Assembly: GCA_951213105.1 (NCBI GenBank)
Contig: OX578142.1
Location: 114,511,065-114,575,064 of the forward strand
DNA length: 64,000 nt
Direction of reading: 5' to 3'
DNA from: Amaurobius ferox
Lineage: Eukaryota > Arthropoda > Arachnida > Araneae > Amaurobiidae
Shown here: in pieces, positions 27,960 through 41,400 of the stretch
How positions within the stretch are numbered: position 1 is the stretch's first letter
Layout of the letters: each line of letters begins with the position of its first letter
Translations under genes and position numbers: made by a program
Notes under the pieces: model-generated
The model's database searches: none
What the model was told of the DNA's origin: nothing
What the model saw: only the letters and a program-made list of their open reading frames with translations

Positions 27960-29470
27960 TCAAATTGTAAATTAGCGCGCGGGAAGTTAGCGGTAGGCCC
28001 GGGTACGATTCCCGCCACTGCCAAAACTGCCGAAGTGTTCACGCGGAATACGATCACGTTAAACATGTGGGCCCGTAAGTCCTTCCGAGAGGTTGGTGGT
28101 AGGGGAAGGAGGGTACGGTCCCTGTGGATGCCTCCTTCACAGGGTTCCCGTCTAAATAGGGTGAATATAAAGAAAGTTGCGGAGGGCGAGGCAGCCCAGT
28201 GGTTAGCGCTCAGGAATTGCACTCGGTAGGCCCGGGTTCGATTCCCGCCACTTCCAAAACTGCCGCCGTGTTCACGCGGAGTACGATCACGATAAACATG
28301 TGGGTCCGGAAGTCCTTCCGAGAGGTTGGTGGTAGGGGAAGGAGGGTACGGTCCCTGTGGATGCCTCCCTCACAGGGTTCCCGTCTAAATTGGGTGAATA
28401 TAAAGAAAGTTGCGGAGGGCGAGGCAGCCCAGTGGTTAGCGCTCAGGAATTGCACTCGGTAGGCCCGGGTTCGATTCCCGCCACTTCCAAAACTGCCGCC
28501 GTGTTCACGCGGAGTACGATCACGATAAACATGTGGGTCCGGAAGTCCTTCCGAGAGGTTGGTGGTAGGGGAAGGAGGGTACGGTCCCTGTGGATGCCTC
28601 TCCCACTGGGTTCCGTTCTAAATTGGGTAAATAAAAAGAATGTTATGGAGATAGTCGCTGGGGGCGAAGAAGCCCAGTGGTTAGCGCGCGGGAATTGCAC
28701 TCAGTAGGCCCGGGTTCGATTCCCAAAATTGCCGCCGTGTTTACGCGGAGTACGATCACGTTAAACATGTGGGTCCGTGAGTCCTTCCGAGAAGTTGGTG
28801 GTAGGGGAAGGAGGGTACGGTCTAAATTGGATGAATAAAAAGAAAGTTATGGAGATTGTCACGTAGGGCAAAGTAGCCCAATGGTTAGCGCGCGGAAATT
28901 GCACTCGGTAGGCCCGGGTTCGATTCCCAAAATTGCCGCCGTGTTTACGCGGAGTACGATCACGTTAAACATGTGGGTCTGTAAGTCCTTCCGAGAGGTT
29001 GGTGGTAGGGGAAGAAGGGTACGGTCCCTGTGGATGCTTCTCCCACTTGGTTCCGGTCTAAATTGGGTGAATAAAAAGAAAGTTATGAAGAATATCGCGG
29101 AGGGTGAAGTACCCCAGTGGTTAGTGCGCGGGATTTGCACTTGGTAGGCCCGGGTTCGATTCCCAAAATTGCCGAATAAAAATAAAGTTATGGAGATTGT
29201 CGCGGATGGCACGGTAGCCCAGTGGTTAGCGCGCGGGAATTTCATTCGGTAGGCCCGGGTTCGATTCCCGCCATTGCCAAAACTGCAGCCGTGTTCACGC
29301 GGAGTACGATCACGTTAAACGTGTGGGACTGCAAGTCCTTCCGAGAGGTTTGTGGTAGGGGAAGGAGGGTACGGTCTCTTTGGATGCCTCCCCCATTGGG
29401 TTCCGGTCTAAATTGTGTGGCACTTCCTGGCCTTCCAAGCAGTTACCTTACACCTTTCTGGTAGGTCGCG
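27960..29470 (+). repeat. Tandem array of seven SINE monomers
   Basis: Successive units start near 27969, 28171, 28413, 28653, 28860, 29097 and 29200. Each begins with AGCCCAGTGGTTAGCGC-type A box and GGCCCGGGTTCGATTCCC B box. The linker between units is GGGTGAATAAAAAGAAAGTT, a truncated body lacking the usual 3' tail. Only the last unit carries the tail (TTACCTTACACCTTTCTGGT). Units 2 and 3 are virtually identical for ~200 bp, and units 4-6 share a deletion after the B box. The 80-128-codon frames across the array reflect its periodicity. Confidence 0.88.
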
Positions 29471-29536
29471 CCAACGAGTTTGCCACGGTCAGAATTTTCA
29501 AGGGTAGCGAACAGGCTGGTCGCCAAAGGCGGCTAG

Positions 29537-29736
29537 TATATAATAAAATGGTTTGAAGGTCCAATGAAAGAAAAGTGAAATAAAATATATTGCATAAACT
29601 AATTAATATTTATATTGCATAAAATAATTAATGAAATAAATAATTTGCATTGTCATTCCTATTTACTTTTTTTACAATTGCATATTTGCAATGTATCCTT
29701 AATTTTTTAAGTTTGCCACGGTATTTATAAACAATT
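29537..29736 (+). repeat. Penelope-associated U fragment (short)
   Basis: ATGGTTTGAAGGTCCAATGA follows the Helitron and is the start of a U block that soon degenerates to AT-rich DNA. Confidence 0.5.
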
Positions 29737-30135
<399 letters not shown>

Positions 30136-30139
30136 AAAG

Positions 30140-31515
30140 CTTTACATTATTCAAATGAGACAAAATTTGGTACGTGTAATGTGGATGTACGGAAAAAGAA
30201 ACGATTAGAATTTCAGATCAATTGGACGATTTATTTCACTGAAAGATCTATACAAAGTGAGCACATCAATATGGCGTTGGTCCACCTCTGGCCTTGATAC
30301 AAGCTGTTAGCTGATGTATCATTGATGCATAAAGTTGCCGGATGGTGTTCTGAGGGATGCCGTTCCAAATGGCCTCCAATTGACGAGCTAATTTGTCTTC
30401 ATTCTGGGATGGTCACAAGTGACGCCCCATCTCAACCCAAATGTGCTCAATAAGCGAGAGATCTGGGGATATGGCTGGCCAAGGAAGTGTGTCATAAGCA
30501 GGCAGACAATCAATAGAGAGAAGTGCCGTGTGTGATCCGGCAATAACTTGCTGAAAAGTTAGCAGCGGTGTCGCGAAATTGAATGGCAATACAACGGGTC
30601 GTAGAATGTCGGCAACGTACCGCTGTGCTGTGATAGTGCCACTGAGGATTATCAAAGGGGTCCAGCTATCATACGAAATAGTTCCCCAGACCATAACTCC
30701 CTGCTGTAGGGCCGTGTGGCTTGTGACAGAAAGAACAGGATCCTAGTGATGTCCAGGCTGTCTCTAGACACGTCTGCGCTGGTCGTGGGAACTTCGAAAT
30801 GGGACTCATCACTGAGGACAATTCGTTCCCAATCCGAACAATTCCACGTAGATCGGGCCCGGCACCATTGCAATCGCAGTTGACGGTGCATACTGGTCAG
30901 TGGTGGGCGGCGTTATAGGCGCCGCGAGTATAGATTCCGCTCCCGCAGTCTTCTATTAATGATCCGGGTGGTCACTTCCGTGTTTGTCACACATTGGATA
31001 GTTGATAACGACGAATCTCGTGCTGTCACAGCTGTTCTGACAACCGCTATATCTTCCCGTTCTGTCGTCATTCTAGGCCGTCCGATGCCCATTTGCCGCT
31101 GAAATCTGCTATCCCAGACCCATTCCTGCCAACATCGTCTTATTGCTGCATCGCCCCTACCCAAATGCCGAGCAATTCGTCGGTGTGCCCCTCTAGCCTC
31201 ATGCAGTCCGACCGCATGCCCTCTTTCAAACTCCTTCATGTGCTCGTAGTGGCCTCGAATTGGCCGGCGAGGCATTGTTACAATCAAGGTACGTAAACTC
31301 AATCGTAATCCACTGAACGTTTTGTTCCTTAAAACGAGGTTAGCTCCCTTATATACACAACTATGGTGCTCAGTTTCAATGCGTTGTAGTTCGGACTATT
31401 CATTCATTGGCTGCCAATTTTTGATTATTTGCATATTCGGTAGACAGGTGTTTGCATGTACAGTTTTATTACTATCGGATTCTTTTGTGGGATGCGCCGA
31501 TAATTTTTGTCTTAG
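30140..31515 (-). mobile_element. Tc1-type DNA transposon, decayed
   Basis: The transposase relic lies at 30265-31273. Both outer ends read TACA followed within 20 bp by GACAAAA, facing inward (30146 and about 31515), a weak terminal inverted repeat. TA flanks are compatible with Tc1/mariner targeting. Confidence 0.6.
30265..31273 (-). pseudogene. Tc1-like transposase pseudogene
   Basis: The likely start is MPRRPIRGHYEHM at about 31273. An N-terminal helix-turn-helix region follows (RRIARHLGRGDAAIRRCWQE) and then the Tc1 GRPR motif (GRPRMTTERED). The frame is broken by a stop near 30915, continues through SDESHF (first catalytic Asp), then shifts after HFEV to VMVWGTISYDSWTPL. The second catalytic motif, normally DNARPH, reads VIAGSH, so the Asp is gone. 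SPDLSLIEHIW (third acidic residue) is retained. A further shift leads to RGGPTPY and a stop near 30265. With nonsense, frameshift and a lost catalytic Asp it cannot encode an active enzyme. Confidence 0.92.
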
Positions 31516-31642
31516 AGTGTATATATATATATATATATATATATATGCATATATAAAAAATGAAAGATTTTAATCGAAAACTATGCATAAACTACTGTAT
31601 GTACAAAATAATCCATATATAAATATATATATATATATATAT
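31516..31642. repeat. TA microsatellites
   Basis: TA runs at 31517-31554 and 31620-31642, between the Tc1 end and a U fragment. Confidence 0.9.
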
Positions 31643-32040
31643 TTGAAAGTCAAATGAAAGAGAAGTGAGAAGCTGTGACTCGAAAAATCTAACTTACTAA
31701 CAAGCCTACAAAATAAAAGTATAAATCAGCTAATCTTCAATCAAATGGAAAAAAAATAGAAATTTCGAATCATCAGGTTAAAGCAAATCACAAAAAATCA
31801 ATGGTATGGAATCGATAAAAGAAAAACAAATGAAATCCAAGCATTAATGCTATACATGTGGACAAGGGCTAGGCCTAAACAATGGATTTGTTCACTTCTC
31901 CAAAACTCTTCATCGAGTCCAAGTATTTTGTCGAAGCAAACACAAAAAATGCATGTTTCTGAAGAATTAGATAGATTATATCTATAAACTATTTCCACTT
32001 GGACAATATACATAAAGAAGATAAAATAAAAGGAAACAAG
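31643..32040 (+). repeat. Penelope-associated U block (copy 4) with hammerhead-like fold
   Basis: Begins TTTGAAAGTCAAATGAAAGA after a TA run and runs to ACTTGGACAATATAC. The 3' 88 bp (31917-32004) are closed by an 8-bp stem (GTCCAAGT / ACTTGGAC). They contain GTC, then CTGAAGA, then an ATAGAT-TAT-ATCTAT hairpin, then AAAC, the order of a hammerhead ribozyme but with non-consensus core positions. The same structure is conserved inverted at about 33564-33652. Confidence 0.55.
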
Positions 32041-32099
32041 AATACCTGGAGAAAAACACTACAAATGCACAAACCCGTCGAACCCGGGTACCTAGAATG

Positions 32100-32205
32100 A
32101 AGAGACCAGTGTTGCCATTCGCAAAAAAAAGTAATGATCCACTGTTGCCATTCGCAAAAGAAAAAGTAATGATCTACTGTTGCCCTTCGTAAGAAATAAA
32201 TAACA
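32100..32205. repeat. ~45-bp tandem repeat, three units
   Basis: Units carry ACTGTTGCCATTCGCAAAA and AAGTAATGATC. A short local array with no coding content. Confidence 0.8.
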
Positions 32206-32384
32206 GTAATGCGAAAAGGCAAGAAAAAGTGATAATATACAATCAGAGCTACTAAGCAGTGGGGCTAATAATAGAAAGGCTAAAGTTTAAGAGGATTTAA
32301 AAATAAAAGTATTATTAATACAAGAGAATGGAGATGCCAGGCTAATATAAAAAAAAACTATGAATAGAATTCATGAAAATCCAG

Positions 32385-32645
32385 CTAATCTAAATTTTTT
32401 AACTATACCATTTATTAAATAAGAGGGATATTTATATAAGTTGCTGGTAATTTTTAGATTATTTATATGTATAACATGAATTTTTTTATCAGATATTCCA
32501 TAAATTCTAAAAACCTGATTAAGTATAATATTTCTAAACAATAGAATCGAGTCTCAGGAATTAAATGGTAAGATTTTATTAATGTTAAAATTAAAACGGT
32601 CTTTTTATCATATAAATTAGTAACAATTCTATTGGAAGGTTCAAT
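32385..32645 (-). pseudogene. Decayed fragment of Penelope-like RT, C-terminal end
   Basis: Minus-strand translation gives TNLYDKKT, matching INLYDKRQ of the intact 8-kb element (residues 822-829). Downstream LEILYLIRFLE and EYLIKKF parallel the intact C-terminus in spacing. In another frame NLYKYPSYLINGIVKKF parallels NNAYPPNFVIKIINSVY (residues 883-899). It is frameshifted and truncated, and ends at a TA microsatellite (32643-32661). It shows that this PLE family has older copies nearby. Confidence 0.65.
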
Positions 32646-32661
32646 ATATATATATATATAA

Positions 32662-33324
32662 TTCACCCACATATTCCCATAAATTTAATGAAGAAAAGGA
32701 GACAGCGACATGATATGTAAAATATTTAATATTGATGGATATATTGAATAAGAGGGTATATTGTAATTTACAAACATTATTTATTTAGGAATGTCTGTGT
32801 TCGAAATATGCCGAAATAATCAGAAATATATGACTGTCTTATTTGATTAAATATTTAATAATAAAGAAAAGCATGCGACATTCTTGTTTTATTAAGTACT
32901 GGAAAATGCACTTAGCGTTACCCAAAATTTAAGATGAGTTGTCTTGGTGTAGCCGTATGTGTACCCACACCACAGTTTCTTTTTCTTTGTTATAAGTGAG
33001 CGTATTGTTAAAACGTTTTTTCGGGTTTTGGGAATTCGTTGAGAGTTCCGATACAGTTTTTATCAGAGATTAGCATATATAATCCAACGACGGAACGTTT
33101 TAGTAAATGTACTCGACATTGCCCGGGATTTAAAATACAAACCTTTGATGTATAATCAAACTGGAACTCACAGCGAATTCTCAAAAACCAAAGAACGATT
33201 TAACAATACGCCCACTCAAAATTTAAAAGAAAGGGGGGGGGGAGATGCTATGCCGATGGTGTTTAAATGGAAACTCTCTGAAAATATCTTGGTTGCTTTA
33301 TATACCGGGAGACTACATCGTCAA
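32662..33324. other. Non-coding DNA
   Basis: No element recognised. A G-run (33232-33241) and an open frame entering the following TA tract are present. Confidence 0.35.
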
Positions 33325-34250
<926 letters not shown>

Positions 34251-34252
<2 letters not shown>

Positions 34253-37200
34253 AAATGTACAAAAATTCGACTATTAATTGTCTAGATTCCGTTCATAGTT
34301 TGTTTGAAAGAGAATTTTTTTATCTTTCCGATGGCGTCAAGTTGCAAATTCTGAGATAAAAATTTCTATCGCGAAGGAACGCATTCGCGTGAAAATCGTG
34401 CTAGAACATAAGATAACTACAAAACTAATTTGAATTTTAAAAATTAGGAAAAAATTTAATTTCAGATTTGGATTCAGCTTGGTCGAATTAATCAGCAAAC
34501 ATGAGTTTTTTTCAGTCTTCGGGGGTGCATATGGTGCTCTGATATACTGAGAATACGCTCTTAGAGAGGTAGGTGATAATAATAAATTCATAATTAAAAA
34601 AATATTTTGTTAAATTTTAGAGATGACTTGGAGTATTGTCTACTGTCCCAAAGTAATAGCTAGAGGGCGGTGGCACTTGGAATTTTCATAAAAGGGTCAA
34701 TGCATTAAAGATAGGATGGGACATTCGTGTTTGTTACGTTACATTAAACATTTAACTTGAAAATACTGAATGTTTCGGTGCGATGTCCCACTGTATATGG
34801 ACATCTTTAACTTGCTATTATCTTGTAAAATATATTCACAAGTATATATTACATGAATGTAGGCAGAATTTCTGTTAAAATGTCTCCGATGATGCAAGTA
34901 TTTGCCTGTTGAGACAAACTTAAAACTAAACTTCTGCAAAAATCCTCTGATTATTCTTGGATTTTTATAGATTTTTTATTTCTTTGCATATTATTCTTGC
35001 GCATTATTCTGTTATTACGAGCAAAATATTTATTTAAACCACTTTGTAATATCCTCTTTGGAATCCAAACTCGAACGTAGGTTGTTTCCATCGCGATTTG
35101 TCATTCTCAATAATGACAACATCTAAGAATCTGTGTAGAAGCAAATCGTTAGAGTGAGTATTGAATAACACTGGTTTGTCATTACGATTCTTCTCTATAA
35201 TGATTCCACTGGGGATCATGCTGATAATCAAAATTATGGCCATAATAATAGGGATAGCTTTCTATTATTTTGGCAATAAATTTATGCAGTTTATACTTTG
35301 AATACAATGTTACTCATTCCCACTTCAAGCTTACTGAAGTGAAATAAAATGTAAATTTTGCTACAAGACTGTTCTGTTTTATTTGATTTCCGATCACTTA
35401 AATATATAGGAGGAAATTCTTTAATATATAAGTTTGAAATTTATATTTGTGAATTTAAAAATAAATAAAAATATGACTTGTCTGTCCAAAGGCTGAAAAT
35501 AGTTTTATAGATATAATCCATTTTATTATTTAGTGCAGTAATAATCCATGCATTTTAATATTTATCATTTATTTTTTGTCCATGCTATTTCGTATTTTAA
35601 TTCATTGTTAATTAATATCAATTGATTCTTTAATTTGACAATAAAATCCTAATATCTATAACAATTATTTTTAGATTACATTCAAATATTATTCTTTACA
35701 CAAAGCTAAAGTTTTTTATGTGGATATTTACTCTAAAGGTATTCTTTAAATATTTTCTATGCACTTATTTTATTTAAAACTTAAAATTTTATTGATGTAA
35801 CTCGCGCACCCCGATTTTGTTAAACTTATGGCGTAAGGCCATACGTAAGCGAAGGTGCCATGTTGAAGAGTATCCATTACAACGGCAAGCATAAAACATA
35901 GATCAATTTACAAGAACCTACTGACTATATTTACAGGTACATTACGTAGGTTATATACAGGAATATTATTAAAATAGAGCTACATCATAACGCGCGTGCA
36001 GGGAGCATCCGAATTACGAATGTCAGACTGATACTGATAAAGTTCTGAGGCTCGTTTTTAAGAGCCAGGGTAGAAGTGCTGCGCATGCGGAATATGCAAA
36101 TCTAGAGTCTGTGAAGTCTCTGAATCACAGTCTGTGAATCTAGAGAGCAAGAAAGTTTTATGCTAATCACTTGATCAGGGTCTTTATGCAAATTGCTGGA
36201 GGAGTGTCGCCATAAACTTTACATTCTTCTCATCGTTTGTCAATTGAATTTAATTACCTAAAAGGATTGCAATTTCATTCATTTACATTGAAATGAAATT
36301 TAAGACTAAAATATATTTTTTTACATTTTATCAATACGAGGAAAAACATTAATGGCAAAATTAGCAAATAGGGATGTTCCTAGATCATTCGTGGATTTTA
36401 GAATATTAAAAATTAGGTAGAATCTAGATTTATGATATAGAACAATAAACTGTTATTGCACAATGAGGCACGGTGTTAGTTTGCTAAGATTATTATCTAA
36501 CTTGTTTCATTTTACCTTGTGTTTTATATTAATGAAATGATGAAGAAAAGTTACTCAAATGTTCCAAAATAATTGAACCAGTATTGGTATTTCCTCTCTG
36601 CTTATTTTAGCCCTGGTTAATTAATATCGGCAAAACAATTCTGTGTGGAAATATTATGAACGCTTTAAATACCGGTTAATTCCCATCCCTCCGTAACAAA
36701 ATACAATCATAATGGGATCACTCTCTCTTGCCGGTACAAAGGTCCATGGTTTGAATGCTTGTGTGTGTGTGTGTGAAGAGAGAGGAGAAAGGAGAAATAT
36801 ATTATGCGAAAAACTATGCAGAACTAGATAAAATATTTCTCAATTTTCATTATTTTTATTCGAATTATTCGAATGTTAGGATTTTCGAAGTATTATTTCC
36901 TAGGGAGAAACGATGATAATTCCCAGCACAATGCTGGTAGCTGGCAGTTTATATCCTGCAGAGAAAAATAAAAGTCTGAACTATGCTATGGATTAAATAG
37001 TAAAGTATAGTATATATTAACACAACAGTCAAATACATATAATACACTTTTTTTTTCATTTCAGATTGAACAGAAACGGTTAAAAGCGATGACAAATATG
37101 GAGACAGCGTTAGAAAATGGAATATTTTTAAATATGCTGCAACTTCCAAGAGTTGGAATTAAAGCAAGATTGAAGGAAGAAATTAATTGAAAGACGTAAT

Positions 37201-37927
37201 TATCGCCTGAAATTAAATAAAATTTTTGAAATAGAGAAATACAAAAATTATGAAAATCGTATTTAGTTAATGAATATTATTCCTTCTTTTTCAGAGAAGA
37301 ACTTTTAATAATTGGTTCATTTTCTCAAATACAATAGTTAAGCATATTTACTATTTTGATAGGGTAATTATCAAATTTACGCATTGAAGTTTAGAAGTAT
37401 ATATCACCAGTTTCCAATAAGCACACATTAATTCACTCTGAAATGTTTTAAATGTCGAATGTGAAAACATAGAACAATTTGCTCATTTAATAATAACACG
37501 CACATTTTGAAATGAACTTTTCAATTCAAAAAAATGCGTCAAGATTAAATACGAGAGCATGCTAATACAATTGGTGCACGTTCGAATTTTTGTACGACTA
37601 TATCCGTAGAAACCTATAAGCGCACTAATTTATTCTGCTCATTTTATTGAATTATCCCAACACTTTAGGTAATTTAGTGGCTACACTGGCAATAAATTAA
37701 TCCTTGCTTAATATAGACAAGCAGAAAATCGGTACTGGGCAATCCATGTTTTGACCGAGATGTAGTTAGCTATGTTTCCATAGCCATTGGATGTCAGCCT
37801 CTACGAAAACTTACCAATACACGCAAGGCGGTAATCATTTATTAAACATAAGCAGGGACAGACATGTAACGTTTCATAATTAGGCTACAAATGTCATAGG
37901 TGCATGGGGCTATTATATATACATTTT
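34251..37927. other. AT-rich non-coding DNA
   Basis: No domain-bearing frame or bounded element was seen in 3.7 kb. A mildly GC-richer stretch at 35800-36220 contains TGCGCATGCGGAATATGCAA. Frames at 34337, 34739, 35034 and 36949 are short and unrecognised. Confidence 0.35.
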
Positions 37928-39243
37928 TAACACTTTACATTAAAGTTGAAACGTGTTTATGACTTTGTTCATTCTGTCTGTCTGTCTGTCTATCTGTCTG
38001 TCTGTCTATCCGTCTGTCTGTCTGTCTGTCTGTCTGTTCGTTAGCACGATAACTGCCGTAAAAATGACTTAATCAAAATGAAATTTTAGTATATTGTTCA
38101 GACGGTCTGTAGGACCTATGGGAATATAAATCAATAATATCACCCAATTAGTTTTGGATTGAACCCGGGTTGAAAAAATGAAAGACATTGAGCCCTATAG
38201 GACCTAATTTTTCAACCATTTTTTAAGCGGATTTAAAATTCATAAATTGCTTCGAAAATTTTATGTAATATTCAAATTGTTCCATAAAATATATAAAAAA
38301 AAATTCAGCGAAATATATTCAGTAGTTTTTTAAATAAAAATTAAAATATTAATGATAATTAAATAATAATTATAAAATAATAATAAATAAATAATAATTA
38401 AAATAATAATCAAAATCGTGATTTTTAAAGTTCTTTTAAATTCATATTGAGTGTTGTATCCGTCCAAAAACCACTTTATTTTTGCATAAATTATGTGCAT
38501 CTACATACTGAAACAACGCAATTACAATATAATTGAGTTTAAATGCTCATCCAAATTTGATTATTTCTACAACGAAGCTTATTTTTCACCTATGTAAAAT
38601 GTAAACAGCAAAATATGTAGAATGAGTTGTATTAGAATTGCTGTATTTCTTTAACTCAAAATCATTTAGTTCATGGAGTCTGCATAGCTGATATGAATGA
38701 AATATTCACTGAGTTTTCAAAGAGAAGGACGATTTTTTTTCGATGAAGTTTTACGCATAGAGTTTAATTACGTGTTGCTCCATGGTCTTAATTTTCAATT
38801 AAAATAAGTTATTATAATGTTGTGATGAATGACATGAATGGGAAATTATTTATGAATGAAATGTTGCTTTTATAGAGAGAGCCAGGCGTGTTATTTTTTC
38901 TATGACGTCATTTGAATGAATTTCAGTTGTTTTCGAAGAAGTTTTCAAATATAATGAGTTATCGTAGTATTATGAAAAATTTTTAAATTATTACCGAGGA
39001 ATGTATCACATTTTAGAGATGTTTAAACCAGGCAATTTATATTTCAATGCCGTCATTTGAATTAAGTTCATTTTTTTCGATGAAGGTTTAAATTTTTAAA
39101 TATAATAAATTAATGTTGTATTGTGATAAGTTTTAAAGTATTATCGAGGAATGTATTGCATTTTAGACCTGTTTAAATGGAATTGCATTGAAGTTGGAAA
39201 GTGTTTCATAATCAATGCTTTAAACATGATTGATCTTTCTTGT
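37928..39243 (+). mobile_element. Helentron-like non-autonomous element, copy K2
   Basis: Starts TAACACTTTACATTAAAG after T and ends GATCTTTCTTGT before T. It has the same subterminal GTTGGAAAGTGTT and hairpin (AATCAATGC...GCATGATT) as K1. The CTGT microsatellite is longer here (37974-38037). An AAT-rich expansion at about 38335-38410 replaces the GATCACGTGAC segment of K1. No ORF. Confidence 0.72.
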
Positions 39244-41029
39244 TTAATTATGAAAAAATCCTCATTACTATATATTTAATAAAATAAAAATGTCACCTAT
39301 TTCTCTTTATTACTAAATATTTAATAAAAAAAAAGAATGTATATGTCTCACTACATACCTAAATAATTTCATACATCTCTAAATAAATAATGTTTGTACA
39401 TTACTGCATACCCTTTTCTTTAATGTATTCATAAATATTAAACACTTTGAATATCATTTTAAGTTTGTTACTATCCATTTTCTTCATTAAAATCATGTAA
39501 ACACGTGGTTGCTGCATTTTTAGCACCCCTGTATGAGAATGCATACATGGATGGACATACAACTCCAATACATCCATTTTTAGGTAATTACTTCGAACTG
39601 TTAATTCTTCAGCTATGTGTAGCAGTTATTTTTATTAAAGTTTGGCCCACATTTTCAGAACCATATGATATAAATATGCATTTAACGACTCTTCATTTTG
39701 ATGCTAATAGACTTTCGACGACTTCTACTTTCAACCCTACCCAAGTGATTGTTTCATTAACGCCCATTTATCCTCAAGTACTTATTCACGATTTCGAAGA
39801 ATTCTTTCAGAACTTGATCTTTCAGAATACTTATGACCGTAAAAGAATAATGATCAGTTGAATATGTTTCGAAGGAAGAGACACCCATTTTTTTTGCAAA
39901 TAATAATAATTCAAAAAAGAGAGTTTGTATTTTGATTAAGGGTCTGAATAGAATTGTTCTGTTGTCCTCTTTTCAAATAATAATTTTTTTCAATAATCAT
40001 AGTTTTTATATTCAATTTTTCATGATACAAAATATATCAGTAATTTTTAGCATACTAATATTTTTTCTATTTAGATTGCAATAATTCAACTAATACGAGT
40101 AACAAGTGATCATTTTTAGTGATAAAGGGATCACATGGGTACTATTGCTGCCAATCACTCGTTAGAATGATGTAATGCAATAAAATCGAGAGGGAAATAA
40201 AATCCTCCGTAAAAGTTTTGATACTGCAATTACTTTTGCATTTCAAAATCGCCCACGATTGCATTTTGTATTTCAAACCAATTTCCTTAATGGATATGTT
40301 TTCTTCCATACAATCAATTTTACGGAATTTGCAAAATTCAGATATTATATACATAACTAAAGTTACAGTAAACAAAACAATCCCCTGGAATGAGGAGTGC
40401 TAATTTCAAAAGAAAATGGTATTATTAGTAAATAAACAAACACATAAAAAATTTACGACTAATTTATGAGATAAGTTCAAGAATAATTTTATAATAGACC
40501 AATAAGTATGATTGACTAATACAAACACTTGGGATGCAGATGAAAGCCCTTTTTTCTTACAGTAATTTATTAAATTAAAAGCATAATTAGTTCAAAAGTA
40601 GAAAAAAGCAAACGAAGCCACTAACTTTCTTACTTTTGACGACTAGATTTGCTTTAGTCTGTGCGTCTGTCTGCCTGGCTTATTATCACCAATAATTCTT
40701 TAGAGATGCAGCCAATTTTTATTCATGCATTTTTTACACTTTAAGTATGTGGCCATAGTTCTCCCTTTTAAGACATATATTACTTTGATTCTTACTCCTT
40801 TGATCACCAGGTCGTTCGCATTGAAATTAAACTTTTAAGACTTTTAAATATTTGGAAACCGTATGGACATTATTCACAGACTGAGAGATTAAATCTAATC
40901 AAAAAATAAAAACTACCAGGCATTTTGAAACAGATGAAAAACTTCATCTAAAAATCTTGTTAAATTTATCGTACACAGTATTTAAGAGAAACAAAAGTAT
41001 CCTTAAAGAGTATCATAAATATACACTTT
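39244..41029. other. Non-coding DNA, one unassigned 118-codon frame
   Basis: The plus-strand frame at 39505-39861 (starts MVAAFLAPLYENAYM) has balanced composition but no domain I recognise, and no repeat boundary. It could be a decayed transposon ORF. No other feature. Confidence 0.3.
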
Positions 41030-41400
41030 GGATCTGACCTCAAGTCGCTAGTTCCCTTTTATGCTATTTCGCAACGCTCTACTTACTTTCATCAAGCTTA
41101 GCAGCATAACTTTCCATACGAGAGCTGCAACTAAGCCCAGTATGATGGAACTCAACCCCTTTTACGACTTCGGCACTAAATTGAAATCAATACCAAACAC
41201 TCCCGCCCGTCTCTTGTTGAACAAGAGCAGTCATGCAACGTCGCTGTTATCCCAGTGTCCTGCATCCCAGAATACCCAAGTTTCCGATCCTCCTTGTCTT
41301 ACAGCACCGCTAAGATCACGCACAAAACCCGAGGGATGTCCAATCACTTCAAAAGCATGTTTCATCCGTTAGTTTATCCTTCCAAGAGGGTTTTAAAATT
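41030..41400. other. GC-richer island, possible gene or transposon relic
   Basis: GC content is clearly above its surroundings. The plus strand is open for 103 codons (41061-41372). The minus strand reads MKHAFEVIGHPSGFVRDLSG and continues to a hydrophobic segment (IILGLVAALVW) with two stops. Neither is recognised. The minus reading looks more protein-like, which would make it a pseudogene. Confidence 0.3.

Larger units (their letters stand above)
26983..29536 (+). mobile_element. Helitron (H3) carrying a SINE array
   Basis: The 5' terminus A|TCTTAAATAATAAAAGGC is followed by a GT tract. The 3' terminus has a hairpin (GTCGCC-AAA-GGCGGC) running into CTAG|T. Both flanks are TA tracts adjoining U fragments. 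Inside, in order: a conserved AT-rich 5' part; a CpG-rich segment with TGACGTCA and a TATA-like CTGTATATGCATAG (27540-27690); a 46-bp tandem repeat (27757-27915); and a seven-unit SINE array (27960-29470). No Rep/helicase ORF was found, so it is non-autonomous. Confidence 0.75.

Noticed and set aside
27932..29464. Series of 80-128-codon frames on both strands sharing similar peptides
   Set aside because: They follow the SINE array units in both directions. A frame open on both strands at the same period is a repeat artefact.
27960..29470. CRISPR-like array because of regular spacing
   Set aside because: The repeated part is ~200 bp with pol III boxes and the setting is eukaryotic. It is a SINE tandem.
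36750..36790. GT microsatellite with neighbouring GA-rich sequence as a regulatory site
   Set aside because: Short simple repeat with no other supporting signal.
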